Source: UBA1660 sp964462035
GTDB lineage: Bacteria > Myxococcota_A > Polyangia > Polyangiales > Houyiibacteriaceae
Length of the DNA: 64,000 nt
Reading direction: 5' to 3'
Assembly (NCBI GenBank): GCA_964462035.1
Contig: CAYXAP010000027.1
Coordinates: 1 to 64,000 of the forward strand
Shown piece after piece: positions 23,292-32,107 of the stretch; within the stretch, counting starts at the first letter, position 1; every line of letters begins with the position of its first letter. The notes under the pieces were generated by a model. That model was not told where the DNA came from. It did no database searches and saw only the letters and a program-made list of their open reading frames with translations. A program made the translations under genes and the position numbers.

Positions 23292-25439
23292 TCAGCGGAC
23301 CTCGGCGAGCTGAACACCGGCCGCCGGTAGATAGGCCCGTTGGGCGTAGTCGAGGACCATGCGGTCGGCGTTGAAGCGCCAGCCGAGGGTCACCATCGAG
23401 CGACGAATGCGCTCGATCCAGCCCTTCGGCACGCCCTCGTGGCGCTCGTAGTAGAGCGGCGCGACCTCTCCTCGAAGCACGGCCAGCAGAGCCTCGCCGT
23501 CCTTGGCGTCCTGAACGGAGTGGTCGCGGTGGACCTCGCCGTCGCCGATCGCGAAGCCGTTGGTGCCGTCGAAGCCCTCGGCCCACCAGCCATCCAGGAT
23601 CGAGCAGTTGAGGCCGGCGTTGAGCACCACCTTCTGACCGCTGGTGCCCGACGCCTCGAGGGGCCGCCGGGGGTTGTTGAGCCAGACATCGACGCCAGCG
23701 GTGAGGGCCCGGCCGACGGCGATGTCGTAGCCGCCGAGCAGGATGACCTTGCCGAGGAAGCGCGGATCGCGGGCGATGCCGTGGATGCGCTGGATGAGCT
23801 TCTTGCCTCCGTCGTCCCGGGGATGGGCCTTGCCCGCGAAGACGAAGCGCATGGGCTTGTCGGGGTCGTTGACGATCTGGTCGAGGACGTCGAGGTCCTG
23901 GAAGAGGAGCGTCGCGCGCTTGTAGGTCGCGAAGCGGCGGGCGAAGCCGACCACCAGGTGCTGCGGATCGAGCGACTGACGCAGCGCGCTCACCACGTCG
24001 GCGCCCTCGCCGCGCGCCTCGGCCTCGCGGGCGGCGCGATCACGAACGAAGCGCAGCAGCCCTTCCTTGAGGCCGGTGCGCAGATCCCAGAGGTCCTCGT
24101 CGGAGGCCTCGGCGACCGGTGCCCAGGTGTCGGGGTCCGCCTGGAACTGTTCCCAGTCAGTGCCGAGCACTCCGTCGAGGAAGCGGCGGGAGCGCGGGGC
24201 CATCCAACTCGGCACGTGAACGCCGTTGGTGATGTGGCCGATCGGCACCCGATGGAGCGGGGTCTCCGGGAAGAGCTGCTGCCACATCTGGCGGCTGACC
24301 CGCCCATGCAGGAACGACACGCCGTTGACCCGCTGGGCCACGCGCAGGGCGAGCACGGTCATGCAGAAGGAGGGCTCGCCGTGGAAGTCGACCTTGCCCT
24401 TCCCTTCGACGGCGACGGCCTCGGAGCCCAGGGCGAGAAGCGCGTCGTCGTCGAGGCCGAGGCGCTTGCCGAGGGGGCGCAGGTGCTCGAGCGCCAGCTC
24501 GTGGGTGAAGCGGTCGTGGCCAGCCGGCACCGGGGTGTGGGTGGTGAAGACCGTCTGGCTCGCGGTCTCGTCCTTGGCCTCGGCGAAGGTCGCGCCCTCG
24601 TCCTCCATCCGACAGGCGATCGCCTCGAGACCGGCGAAGGCGCAGTGGCCTTCGTTGAGGTGGAGCACGCCGGGCTGGATCCCGAGCTCCTTCAGGGCGC
24701 GGATCCCACCCACGCCGAGCAGGAGCTCCTGGCGGATGCGCTGGCGGCTGTCGCCACCGTAGAGGCGCGCGGTGAGCGCGCGGTCCTCGGCCGAGTTCTC
24801 GGCCACGTCGCTGTCCAGGAGGAAGAGGCGCACGCGCCCGACCCGCTGCTCCCACACTTGCGCATGGATCGAGCCCTTCTCGGTCTCGACCGAGACCTTC
24901 ACCTGCTGGCCGCCGGCGTCGGTCGCCGGCCGCAAACCCTTCGCCTCGGGCTCCACGCGCGGATAGGCCTCCTGCTGCCAGCCGTCGCCATCGATGCTCT
25001 GCTGGAAGTAGCCCTCGCGGTAGAAGAAGCCGAGGCCCACGAGTGGCAGCCCGAGATCGGAGGCGCTCTTCAGGTGGTCGCCCGCGAGCACACCGAGGCC
25101 ACCCGAGTACACCGCGAGCGACTCGTGGAGTCCGAACTCCATCGAGAAGTAGGCGACCGGACGGGCGCGAAGCGCGCCGACCAGGAGCGCGGAGTCGTCG
25201 CTCGCGACCGCGGCGCTCTGCGCGTTGGCCAGCTCCGCGATGCGGTCTTCGAGCCCGCTCCGGGCGACGCCGGCGGCGATCGCCTCGTCGTCGAGCGCGG
25301 CCAAGAGCGCGTGGGGGTCGTGGCCCAACGTCTCCCAGCGCTCGGGATCGAGCGCACGAAAGAGACTGGCGCCGTCGCGACTCCAGCACCAGGAGAGGTT
25401 GGAAGCGAGGGATCGCAGCGTCCGGGCGATGTCGGTCAT
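23292..25439 (-). CDS. glgP: Alpha-glucan (glycogen) phosphorylase, GT35
   Basis: Releases glucose-1-phosphate from alpha-1,4-glucans using pyridoxal phosphate. The 715-aa protein belongs to the shorter archaeal/Thermotoga type: the N-terminus has the DUF3417-like LASNLSWCWSRDGASLFRALD, followed by YFSMEFGLHESLAVYSGGLGVLAGDHLK, HLNEGHCAF and TTHTPVPAGHDRF. The PLP lysine is about K603 in EASGTSGQKVVLNAG. The ATG at 25439 was chosen because GGAGG of the upstream in-frame ATG segment serves as its ribosome site. It is alone on this strand; the other glycogen genes are not here. Confidence 0.93.
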   Translation of the reverse strand: MTDIARTLRSLASNLSWCWSRDGASLFRALDPERWETLGHDPHALLAALDDEAIAAGVARSGLEDRIAELANAQSAAVASDDSALLVGALRARPVAYFSMEFGLHESLAVYSGGLGVLAGDHLKSASDLGLPLVGLGFFYREGYFQQSIDGDGWQQEAYPRVEPEAKGLRPATDAGGQQVKVSVETEKGSIHAQVWEQRVGRVRLFLLDSDVAENSAEDRALTARLYGGDSRQRIRQELLLGVGGIRALKELGIQPGVLHLNEGHCAFAGLEAIACRMEDEGATFAEAKDETASQTVFTTHTPVPAGHDRFTHELALEHLRPLGKRLGLDDDALLALGSEAVAVEGKGKVDFHGEPSFCMTVLALRVAQRVNGVSFLHGRVSRQMWQQLFPETPLHRVPIGHITNGVHVPSWMAPRSRRFLDGVLGTDWEQFQADPDTWAPVAEASDEDLWDLRTGLKEGLLRFVRDRAAREAEARGEGADVVSALRQSLDPQHLVVGFARRFATYKRATLLFQDLDVLDQIVNDPDKPMRFVFAGKAHPRDDGGKKLIQRIHGIARDPRFLGKVILLGGYDIAVGRALTAGVDVWLNNPRRPLEASGTSGQKVVLNAGLNCSILDGWWAEGFDGTNGFAIGDGEVHRDHSVQDAKDGEALLAVLRGEVAPLYYERHEGVPKGWIERIRRSMVTLGWRFNADRMVLDYAQRAYLPAAGVQLAEVR

Positions 25440-25574
25440 CGTGCCGAGACCTCCCACCATGTGGGCTCGCCGTCAAGAGCCGGCCTGAACGACCTTTCCC
25501 ATCCTCGAGAGCGCAGCCAATTCCGCAAGCATTTCGTTCCGATTCGGCCCGGCTGGACCTCGCCGCTCGCGTGC

Positions 25575-25580
25575 TATGGT
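25575..25580 (+). promoter_or_regulatory. Possible -10 element of the antiporter operon
   Basis: TATGGT ends ten bases before the mnhE ATG (25591), which would leave a leader of only a few nucleotides. The same hexamer is used in the candidate promoter at 1768. The -35 region is not convincing. Confidence 0.3.
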
Positions 25581-25590
25581 CCGGCGGCTC

Positions 25591-26130
25591 ATGACGCGCA
25601 CCCTGGTCACCACGGCGCTGTTGGCCGCCGTTTGGATCGTCTGGTCATGGCATTTCGAGCCACTGATCATCGGGTTCGGGGTGGTCTCCGTCCTCCTGAC
25701 GGTGCTCGTCGCTCGGCGGCTGAAGATCCTCGACGAGGAGACGGTGCCCTTCGAGCTGAACCTGCGACTCATCGTGTTCCTGCCGTGGCTCGCCTGGGAA
25801 ATCATCAAGGCCAACGTTCAGGTGGCCAAGACCATCCTGAGCCCATCGCTGCCGATACGGCCGCACCTGATCCGGGTCCCGGCCGACCAGCGAACGACGC
25901 TCGGCAACGTGATCCTCGCGAACACGATCACCATCACGCCGGGTACGATCTCGCTCGACCTGAGTGACGGCGTCATCCTCGTTCACTGCCTGGACGACGA
26001 GATGGCCGACCAGGACTCGAGCGGCACCAGCTCGAGGATGATCCACTGGCTCGAGAAGCGGGTCAACGAGGACCACTTCGACGAGCCCACCGGAGAGTTC
26101 GACGAGGACACCCACGGAGGCGAGGCCTGA
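25591..26130 (+). CDS. mnhE: Mrp/Mbh antiporter subunit E (MnhE/MbhA-like)
   Basis: A small membrane protein (179 aa) of the multisubunit Na+(K+)/H+ antiporter. It has two N-terminal TM helices (about 8-45), the family motif LVARRLKI, and the conserved LANTITITPGTISLDL with ILVHCLDD. The C-terminal tail is acidic (FDEPTGEFDEDTHGGEA). The ATG at 25591 is preferred over 25576. It is the first gene of the nine-gene operon and overlaps mnhF by one base (TGATG). Confidence 0.9.
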   Translation: MTRTLVTTALLAAVWIVWSWHFEPLIIGFGVVSVLLTVLVARRLKILDEETVPFELNLRLIVFLPWLAWEIIKANVQVAKTILSPSLPIRPHLIRVPADQRTTLGNVILANTITITPGTISLDLSDGVILVHCLDDEMADQDSSGTSSRMIHWLEKRVNEDHFDEPTGEFDEDTHGGEA

Positions 26131-26471
26131 TGGACTTCGCGTACGCCACCGAGGTCTTCTTTGCGGCAGCCGTGGGCATCGTCGTGACGATGAGCCTCGC
26201 GCTGCTGCGCTCGATCCTCGGTCCATCGACCTACGACCGCATCCTCGCGCTGAATTCGTTCGGCACGAAGACCGTGCTGCTGATCGCGGTCGCGGGCTTC
26301 CTCGACGGGCGACCGGAGTGGCTCGACCTGGCGATCGTCTACGCGCTGATCAACTTCATCGGCACCCTCGCGGTGCTGCGCTTCAGCAAGTATGGGTCGC
26401 TCGCGGCGGCGACGACGCTCTCCGACGAAGACGAAGAGGTGCCCGAGCGCCCCTCGCTGGAGCAGCCATGA
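26130..26471 (+). CDS. mnhF: Mrp/Mbh antiporter subunit F (MnhF/MbhB-like)
   Basis: A 113-aa protein with three TM helices and the family segment RSILGPSTYDRILALNSFGTKTVLLIAV, which matches the conserved GPT-x-DRI-LA-N core of MnhF/PhaF. The C-terminal tail is acidic (LSDEDEEVPER). It overlaps both neighbours (TGATG at the 5' end and ATGA at the 3' end). It is part of the membrane complex exchanging monovalent cations for protons. Confidence 0.92.
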   Translation: MDFAYATEVFFAAAVGIVVTMSLALLRSILGPSTYDRILALNSFGTKTVLLIAVAGFLDGRPEWLDLAIVYALINFIGTLAVLRFSKYGSLAAATTLSDEDEEVPERPSLEQP

Positions 26472-26953
26472 GCTTGGCGCTCGCGATCATCGGCACGGTC
26501 TTTCTGGCCGGGGGCGTCTTCTTCTGCGTGGTCGGCGGGATCGGCCTGCTTCGGCTGCCGGACTTCTACTCTCGCTGCCACGCGGCGGGCATGACCGACA
26601 GCGCCGGCGCGATGGGGATCCTGGTCGGGCTCTGCTTCTTCGCCGAGCCGCTCGTGATCGTGAAGCTCGTCACCGTGGTCGGATTCATCTGGCTCTCCAG
26701 CGTGGTCTCGACGCACGCGCTGGTGAAGGCCGCCTACGCCCGGGGCATCCGGATGGAGAACCCACGCGTCCGCGACTGGACCGTCCGGCCCGAGAAGGGC
26801 ACGGCGGCAGCGGAAGCGAAGACGGAGGTGCCCAAGGCCGCGAAGGTGCCGTCGTTCGACATGGCGCCCATCGGCTCGGAGTCGGACGCGGAGCCGGAGT
26901 CGGAGTCGGACGCGGAGTCGGAGTCGGATGACGACAGGGAGGAGAAGCCGTGA
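26468..26953 (+). CDS. mnhG: Mrp/Mbh antiporter subunit G with acidic repeat tail
   Basis: The first 95 residues are a standard MnhG/MbhC (three TM helices; GGIGLLRLPDFYSRCHAAGMTDSAGAMGI). A lineage-specific extension of about 65 residues follows: an Ala/Lys-rich linker, then ESDAEPESESDAESESDDD ending in DREEKP. The 18-bp repeat behind this tail (26879-26928) occurs again, much longer, in the gene at 31476. It starts with ATGA overlap and ends with GTGA overlap into the next gene. Confidence 0.9.
   Translation: MSLALAIIGTVFLAGGVFFCVVGGIGLLRLPDFYSRCHAAGMTDSAGAMGILVGLCFFAEPLVIVKLVTVVGFIWLSSVVSTHALVKAAYARGIRMENPRVRDWTVRPEKGTAAAEAKTEVPKAAKVPSFDMAPIGSESDAEPESESDAESESDDDREEKP
26879..26928 (+). 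repeat. 18-bp in-frame tandem repeat encoding ESDAES (short copy)
   Basis: An imperfect tandem of GAGTCGGACGCGGAGTCG units within the 3' end of mnhG. It is the same unit as at 31875-32076 in the same operon. Confidence 0.9.
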
Positions 26954-28035
26954 GCGAGCTTCCGCTCGAAGCCGTGCTCTTCGTGTTCCTGCTCGTCGTC
27001 GGCATCGTCGTCGGCCGGCTGCGCAACCTCTTCGGCGCCGCGATGCTGACGGGCATCTTCAGCTTCCTGTCGGCGGGGCTCTTCACGCTGCTGACCGCGG
27101 TCGACGTCGCGTTCACGGAAGCGGCCGTGGGCGCCGGCATCTCGACCGTGCTCTTCCTCGCGACCCTCGCGCTGACGGACGACACCGAGCGCGAGAGCGA
27201 GCGGAGCTGGCTCGCGATCGGCGTGGTGTCGCTGACCGGACTCGCGCTCTTCTTCGGCACCTTCGACATGCCGGGCTTTGGCGACCCCGACGCTCCGATC
27301 CATCACGGCGTCGGTCGCCACTACCTCATGCACTCCTGGGACGAGATCGGCCTGCCGAACGTCGTGACCAGCGTGCTGGCCAGCTACCGCGGCTATGACA
27401 CCTTCGGCGAGCTCGCCGTCGTCTTTACCGCGGGTGTCGGCGTCCTGCTCCTGCTCCGGAGCAAGAGCGCGGTCATGGGCGCGAAGGCCAAGCCCATCCC
27501 GCTCCGCTCGCGCGCACCCTACGTCCGAGAGATGCCCATCGTCCGGGCGGTCGCGAAGGTGATGCTCCCTTTCATCCTGCTCTTCGCGCTCTACGTCCAG
27601 GCCCACGGTGACTTCGGTCCCGGCGGCGGCTTCCAGGCGGGCGTGGTCTTCGCCGCGGCCTTCATCCTCTATGGGCTCGTCTGGGGTCCGCGCGCGGTAC
27701 AGGGCATCGCCCCCGAGCGCCTCCTCGAGGGAGGCATGGCCTTCGGTGTCCTGCTCTACGGCGGCGTCGGCGTGGCCGCCCTCTTCGCAGGCGGTACGTT
27801 CCTCGACTACTCGGCCTTCACGCCCGAGCACCCGTCCCACGGACAGCACTGGGGCATCTTCCTGGTGGAGCTCGGCGTCGGCATCACGGTCAGCGCGGTG
27901 ATGGTGGTCATCTACTTCGTGTTCACCGCTCGGCCGCGTCCACGGACCCTCAAGAAGAAGGGGCCGCTCGCCCCACCGCGGCTCACCGCGATTCCCGAGC
28001 TGCCGATGGAGAAGTCCAAGGGAGGGCCGGAGTGA
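26950..28035 (+). CDS. Fused MnhA C-terminal part and MnhB (MbhD-MbhE-MbhF-like), 361 aa
   Basis: Three modules usually encoded separately in Mbh operons are joined. A DUF4040/MbhD-like domain with three helices (about 1-80) comes first. An MbhE-like segment contains LPNVVTSVLASYRGYDTFGELAVVFTAGVGVLLLLR (about 130-175). An MnhB domain contains MLPFILLFALYVQAHGDFGPGGGFQAGVVFAAAFILYG (about 198-330). In Mrp systems the first two form the end of MnhA. The GTG at 26950 overlaps the mnhG stop and the 3' end overlaps mnhC, so translation is coupled throughout. The N-terminal, NuoL-like half of MnhA is absent from the operon. Confidence 0.88.
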   Translation: MSELPLEAVLFVFLLVVGIVVGRLRNLFGAAMLTGIFSFLSAGLFTLLTAVDVAFTEAAVGAGISTVLFLATLALTDDTERESERSWLAIGVVSLTGLALFFGTFDMPGFGDPDAPIHHGVGRHYLMHSWDEIGLPNVVTSVLASYRGYDTFGELAVVFTAGVGVLLLLRSKSAVMGAKAKPIPLRSRAPYVREMPIVRAVAKVMLPFILLFALYVQAHGDFGPGGGFQAGVVFAAAFILYGLVWGPRAVQGIAPERLLEGGMAFGVLLYGGVGVAALFAGGTFLDYSAFTPEHPSHGQHWGIFLVELGVGITVSAVMVVIYFVFTARPRPRTLKKKGPLAPPRLTAIPELPMEKSKGGPE

Positions 28036-28433
28036 CCCTCGCGACCCATTGGCACTACTGGGTGGTGATCGCCCTGATGATGACGGGCCTGCACATCGTC
28101 ATCGCGCGCCGGAACTACGTGAAGAAGTTGATGGGCCTGTCCATCTTCCAAGTCTCGGTGATCATGCTCTACGTCACGATGGGCAAGGTCGCCGGCGGCA
28201 CCGCGCCCGTCTACGTGATGAACGGCGAGGGCCACGACGCGACGCCGAACCTCGACATCGCGTACTCGAACCCCGTCCCGCACGTCCTGATGCTGACGGC
28301 GATCGTCGTCGGAATCGCCACGATGGCCCTCGGTCTGGCGCTGGTGGTTCGGATCAAGGAGAGCTACGGCAGCGTCGAGGACGACGTGGTGATCGAGAAG
28401 AACCGCGCCGAGGAGGAGTCGCTCGAGTCATGA
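28032..28433 (+). CDS. mnhC: Mrp/Mbh antiporter subunit C (NuoK-like)
   Basis: 133 aa with three TM helices. The NuoK/MnhC signature appears as GLHIVIARRNYVKKLMGLSIFQVSVIML, with the conserved PVPHVLMLTAIVVGIATMALGLALVVRI segment at the end. It starts with GTG overlapping the upstream stop and ends in ATGA with the next D subunit. The C-terminal tail is acidic (EDDVVIEKNRAEEESLES). Confidence 0.92.
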   Translation: MTLATHWHYWVVIALMMTGLHIVIARRNYVKKLMGLSIFQVSVIMLYVTMGKVAGGTAPVYVMNGEGHDATPNLDIAYSNPVPHVLMLTAIVVGIATMALGLALVVRIKESYGSVEDDVVIEKNRAEEESLES

Positions 28434-29968
28434 GCGGCCTGAAGGCGCACTTCCCCGTTCTGCTCGTCGTGGTCCCGCTCCTGACCGCGCCGTTGCTGGC
28501 CCTCGTTCGCCAGAAACAGGTGTCGCGCGCGCTCGCGCTCCTCTCCGCCCTGGCGACCGCCGTCATCGGCTGGGGCCTCGTCATCGCTGCCCGCGAACAG
28601 GTCGAGCCCATCTCGTATCACCTCGGTGGCTGGCCGCCGCCGATCGGTATCGAGTACGTGGTCAGCCAGGCGAGCGCGTTCGTCGTGGCGATCGTCAGCA
28701 GCATCGCCGCGCTCGGGCTCCTGCTGGGCACCCGCGAGACCCGCCACGAGGTCACCGAGGGGCAGCAGCACCTCTTCTACGCCGCCTATCTGCTCTGCCT
28801 CGCCGGCCTGCTCGGCATGGCGATCACCGGTGACGCGTTCAACGTCTTCGTCTTCCTCGAGATCAGCTCGCTCTCGACCTATTCGCTCGTCGCGATGGGC
28901 AACCGGAGGCGCGCGTTCTCTGCGGCCTTCAACTACCTGATCCTGGGCACGATCGGCGGCACCTTCGTGCTGATCGGCATCGGCCTGCTCTATCAGGTCA
29001 CCGGCACGCTCAACGTGCAGGACATCGCCAGCCGGGTCCAGGCGCTCGAGAACGCCGAGCTCGACAGCCACAACCTCACGCTCCTCGTCGCCTTCGCCTT
29101 CATGATCGTCGGCCTGGGACTGAAGCTCGCAGTCTTCCCCCTGCACCAGTGGCTGCCCGGCGCCTACGCCGAAGCCCCCGCCGCCGTCTCCGCCTTCCTG
29201 GCCGGCACCGCGACCAAGGTCATCTACTTCCAGCTCCTGCGGACCACGGTCGTCTTCTTCGGCGCCGCACACGTCTTCGGCGCCCTGAGCTTCGGCACCC
29301 ACGTGCTGATGCCGCTGTCGATCGCCGGCATGTTCGTCGGCTCGATCGCGGCGGTCTACCAGCCGACGCTCAAACGGATGCTGGCCTACTCTTCCGTGGG
29401 CCAGGTCGGCTATCTGACCCTGGCCCTCTCCTTCGGAACGGAGGCCGGCGTTCAGGCGGGCCTGCTCCATCTGGGCGCCCACGCGGTCACCAAGGCCGGG
29501 CTCTTCTGCGTCGTGGCCGCGATCGTCGCCGGCGTCGGCAGCAACCGCATCCAGCGACTCAGTGGCCTCGGCAAGCGGATGCCGATCGTGGCCTTCGCCT
29601 TCGTGCTCGGCGGCGTCGGTCTCATCGGCGTGCCGGGCACCGCTGGCTTCGTGAGCAAGTGGGCGCTGCTCCAGGCGGCCTTCGCCTCCGAGCACTACGT
29701 GGTCGCCGGGTTGGTGCTGCTGAGCAGCCTGGTCGCCGTGATCTACGTCTGGCGCGTCGTCGAGGTCATGTACTTCCAGGCGCCGCCGGTCGACGAGAAG
29801 ACCACCCACGACAACCTCGCGATGGTCCCCGCGCTCATCCTCCTCGGCGCGAGCATCCTCTTCGGGCTCTTCCCGGACCAGGTGGTCGAGCTCGCGACCG
29901 ACGCCGCGCACCAGCTCTTCCTGGAACCCGGCTCGCTCCCGCCCGTGCCGGTCGGAGGCCACGGATGA
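28430..29968 (+). CDS. mnhD: Mrp/Mbh antiporter subunit D, first of three (NuoN/M-like, 512 aa)
   Basis: A proton-conducting antiporter-like subunit with about 14 TM helices. The conserved Glu of TM5 is in FVFLEISSLSTY, the TM7 Lys in GLKLAVFPLHQWLPGAYAEAP, and a further Lys in AGTATKVIYF. The half-channel motif AYSSVGQVGYLTLAL and GVPGTAGFVSKW are also present. By position it corresponds to MbhH. The ATG at 28430 sits in an ATGA overlap; the longer open frame upstream is read-through of mnhC. Confidence 0.92.
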   Translation: MSGLKAHFPVLLVVVPLLTAPLLALVRQKQVSRALALLSALATAVIGWGLVIAAREQVEPISYHLGGWPPPIGIEYVVSQASAFVVAIVSSIAALGLLLGTRETRHEVTEGQQHLFYAAYLLCLAGLLGMAITGDAFNVFVFLEISSLSTYSLVAMGNRRRAFSAAFNYLILGTIGGTFVLIGIGLLYQVTGTLNVQDIASRVQALENAELDSHNLTLLVAFAFMIVGLGLKLAVFPLHQWLPGAYAEAPAAVSAFLAGTATKVIYFQLLRTTVVFFGAAHVFGALSFGTHVLMPLSIAGMFVGSIAAVYQPTLKRMLAYSSVGQVGYLTLALSFGTEAGVQAGLLHLGAHAVTKAGLFCVVAAIVAGVGSNRIQRLSGLGKRMPIVAFAFVLGGVGLIGVPGTAGFVSKWALLQAAFASEHYVVAGLVLLSSLVAVIYVWRVVEVMYFQAPPVDEKTTHDNLAMVPALILLGASILFGLFPDQVVELATDAAHQLFLEPGSLPPVPVGGHG

Positions 29969-31479
29969 GCCCCGAGCTCACCATCGGGCTCTGCCTGGCG
30001 ACGCCGGTCATCGGCGCGCTCCTGGTCGCGCTGACCGGCAAGAAGCCGAACCTGCGCGAAGCGATGACCGGCCTGGCGAGCCTCGCGACCATCGGGCTGG
30101 TGCTCACCCTGGTGGCCCCAGTGATGCGCGGCGAGGAGCCGCAGTGGATCGTGGTCGACGCGCTCCTGCCCGGGGTCCCGCTCGCCTTCCGGGTCGAGCC
30201 GCTGGGCATGCTCTACGCGCTGGTCGCCGCCGGCCTCTGGCCGGTCACGAGCGCCTACGCGGTCGGCTACATGCGTGGGCACCACGAGACGAACCAGACC
30301 CGCTTCTTCGTCTGCTTCGCGCTCTCGATCTTCGCCGCCCTCGGTATCGCGTTCGCGGCGAACCTCGGCACCCTCTTCCTCTTCTACGAGGTGCTGACCC
30401 TCTGCACCTATCCGCTGGTGACCCATCACCAGAGCCCGGAGGCTCGTCGCTCCGGCCGCATCTACCTCGGGATCCTGATGGGGACCTCCATCGGTTTCCT
30501 GCTGCTGGCGATCGCGTGGACCTACGCGAAGACGGGCACGCTGGACTTCCGCCGGGGCGGGATCCTCGCCGGTCACATCGAGCCGGCGATGCTGCCGCTG
30601 CTCCTGGGCCTCTTCGCCTACGGCTGCGGCAAGGCGGCGCTGATGCCGCTGCACCGCTGGCTGCCGAACGCGATGGTCGCCCCGACGCCGGTCAGCGCCC
30701 TACTCCACGCGGTGGCGGTCGTGAAGGCCGGTGTCTTCTCGGTGCTGAAGATCGTCGTCTACGTCTTCGGCCTGGACCTGCTGCACTCCACCGGCTCGAG
30801 CGAATGGTTGATGTGGGTCGCGGCCTTCACGCTCCTGATGGGATCGCTGATCGCGTTCCGGCAGGACAACCTCAAGGCGCGGCTGGCCTACTCGACGATC
30901 GCGCAGCTCGCCTACATCGTGCTGGGCGCGGCCCTGGTGACGCCCGACGGGATCATCGGCGGCGGCCTGCACATCGCGACCCACGCGGTCGGCAAGATCA
31001 CCCTCTTCTTCTGCGCCGGCGCGATCCTGGTCGCCGCACACAAGAAGAACGTCAGCGAGCTCGACGGGCTCGGTCGCACGATGCCGCTCACGATGGGCGC
31101 CTTCTTCGTGGCCAGCCTCTCGATCATCGGCGTTCCACCGCTCGGCGGCTCGTGGAGCAAGTGGTACCTGGCCCTCGGCGCGGCGGACGAGCACGCCGTC
31201 TTCGTGGCGGTGCTGATGATCTCGTCGCTGCTCAACATCGGCTACCTGATCCCCATCCCGGTCCGCGCGTTCTTCTTCCCGCCGAAGGAGGACGAGCACC
31301 ACGACGATGGGCACGGCCATGGGCACGGAGCCGAACCGAAGGCCGGGATGCTCGCGGGCGAAGCACCCTGGCTCTGCGTGGTGCCGCTCTGCCTGACCGC
31401 CGCGGGCTGTGTGGTGCTCTTCTTCCTGGCGCACTGGGTCGTGCGCCTCATCGCACCGATCGTGGGGGTGGCCGGATGA
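29965..31479 (+). CDS. Second NuoM/MnhD-like antiporter subunit, with His-rich loop (504 aa)
   Basis: A paralogue of the preceding subunit, again with about 14 TM helices. The TM5 Glu is in LFLFYEVLTLCTYPLV, the TM7 Lys in GCGKAALMPLHRWLPNAM, and the later Lys in HAVAVVKAGVFSVLK; AYSTIAQLAYIVLGAAL and GVPPLGGSWSKW are also present. A cytoplasmic or periplasmic loop near residue 445 reads HHDDGHGHGHG, an insertion not typical of the family and suited to binding a transition metal. It is joined to its neighbours by ATGA overlaps on both sides. Confidence 0.9.
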   Translation: MSPELTIGLCLATPVIGALLVALTGKKPNLREAMTGLASLATIGLVLTLVAPVMRGEEPQWIVVDALLPGVPLAFRVEPLGMLYALVAAGLWPVTSAYAVGYMRGHHETNQTRFFVCFALSIFAALGIAFAANLGTLFLFYEVLTLCTYPLVTHHQSPEARRSGRIYLGILMGTSIGFLLLAIAWTYAKTGTLDFRRGGILAGHIEPAMLPLLLGLFAYGCGKAALMPLHRWLPNAMVAPTPVSALLHAVAVVKAGVFSVLKIVVYVFGLDLLHSTGSSEWLMWVAAFTLLMGSLIAFRQDNLKARLAYSTIAQLAYIVLGAALVTPDGIIGGGLHIATHAVGKITLFFCAGAILVAAHKKNVSELDGLGRTMPLTMGAFFVASLSIIGVPPLGGSWSKWYLALGAADEHAVFVAVLMISSLLNIGYLIPIPVRAFFFPPKEDEHHDDGHGHGHGAEPKAGMLAGEAPWLCVVPLCLTAAGCVVLFFLAHWVVRLIAPIVGVAG

Positions 31480-32107
31480 GTGGGCATGACCATGGCCGGG
31501 AGCCCCTGCCTCCCTCGTGGTTCGAGAAGAACGTGGACACGATCGTCCGCGGGGTCGTCGGAATCTGCGTGCTCTTGCTGGTGGGCGACCTGGTCTTCCA
31601 CTTCGTGGGGCACAAGCACGTGCACTTCGCGATCGAGGGATGGGTCGGCTTCTACGCGGTGGTCGGCTTCATCTCGTACGTGGGGCTCGTGTTGACGGCG
31701 AAGCAGCTACGGAAGCTAGTGATGCGGCCGTTGGACTTCTACGGGGACGAGGTGGCGTCCGCCGACCCGCCCCATGCGCACTCCTCGCAGTCCTCCCACT
31801 CGTCGCACGAGGAGAAGAGCCTCGCGCAGAGACACGGAGACGCAGAGGTCGCAGAGGAACGAGAAGAAGAAGAAGAGTCGGACGCGGAGTCGGAGTCGGA
31901 CGCGGAGTCGGAGTCGGANNNNNNNNNNNNNNNNNNNNNNNNNNNNNNNNNNNNNNNNNNNNNNNNNNNNNNNNNNNNNNNNNNNNNNNNNNNNNNNNNN
32001 NNNNNNNNNNNNNNNNNNCGGAGTCGGAGTCGGACGCGGAGTCGGAGTCGGACGCGGAGTCGGAGTCGGAGTCGGAAGACGACGATGAAGAGGAGGCCCA
32101 CCGATGA
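31476..32107 (+). CDS. Small membrane protein with ESDAES repeat tail, interrupted by an assembly gap
   Basis: Starts MSGHDHGREPLPPSWF (ATGA overlap with the upstream gene) and has two TM helices (about 25-45 and 52-75) flanking HKHVHF. A Ser/His/Glu-rich stretch and a long acidic tail of ESDAES repeats follow, ending EDDDEEEAHR. The tail contains 100 N (31919-32018). With the placeholder length the frame appears broken. The gap needs a length of 2 modulo 3, and merging the identical 16-bp contig ends gives an intact 171-aa protein. No Mrp or Mbh family match is recognised. Its place between two D subunits suggests an accessory subunit. Confidence 0.75.
31875..32076 (+). repeat. 18-bp in-frame tandem repeat encoding ESDAES, containing a 100-N gap
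   Basis: Units of GAGTCGGACGCGGAGTCG run on both sides of the gap 31919-32018. The pre-gap end and post-gap start share the same 16 bases (CGGAGTCGGAGTCGGA), typical of an array that could not be assembled. Confidence 0.9.

Noticed and set aside
23340..25967. 875-codon open frame on the plus strand across glgP
   Set aside because: Antisense to a clear glycogen phosphorylase and runs into the true mnhE start region in another frame; no domain motifs.
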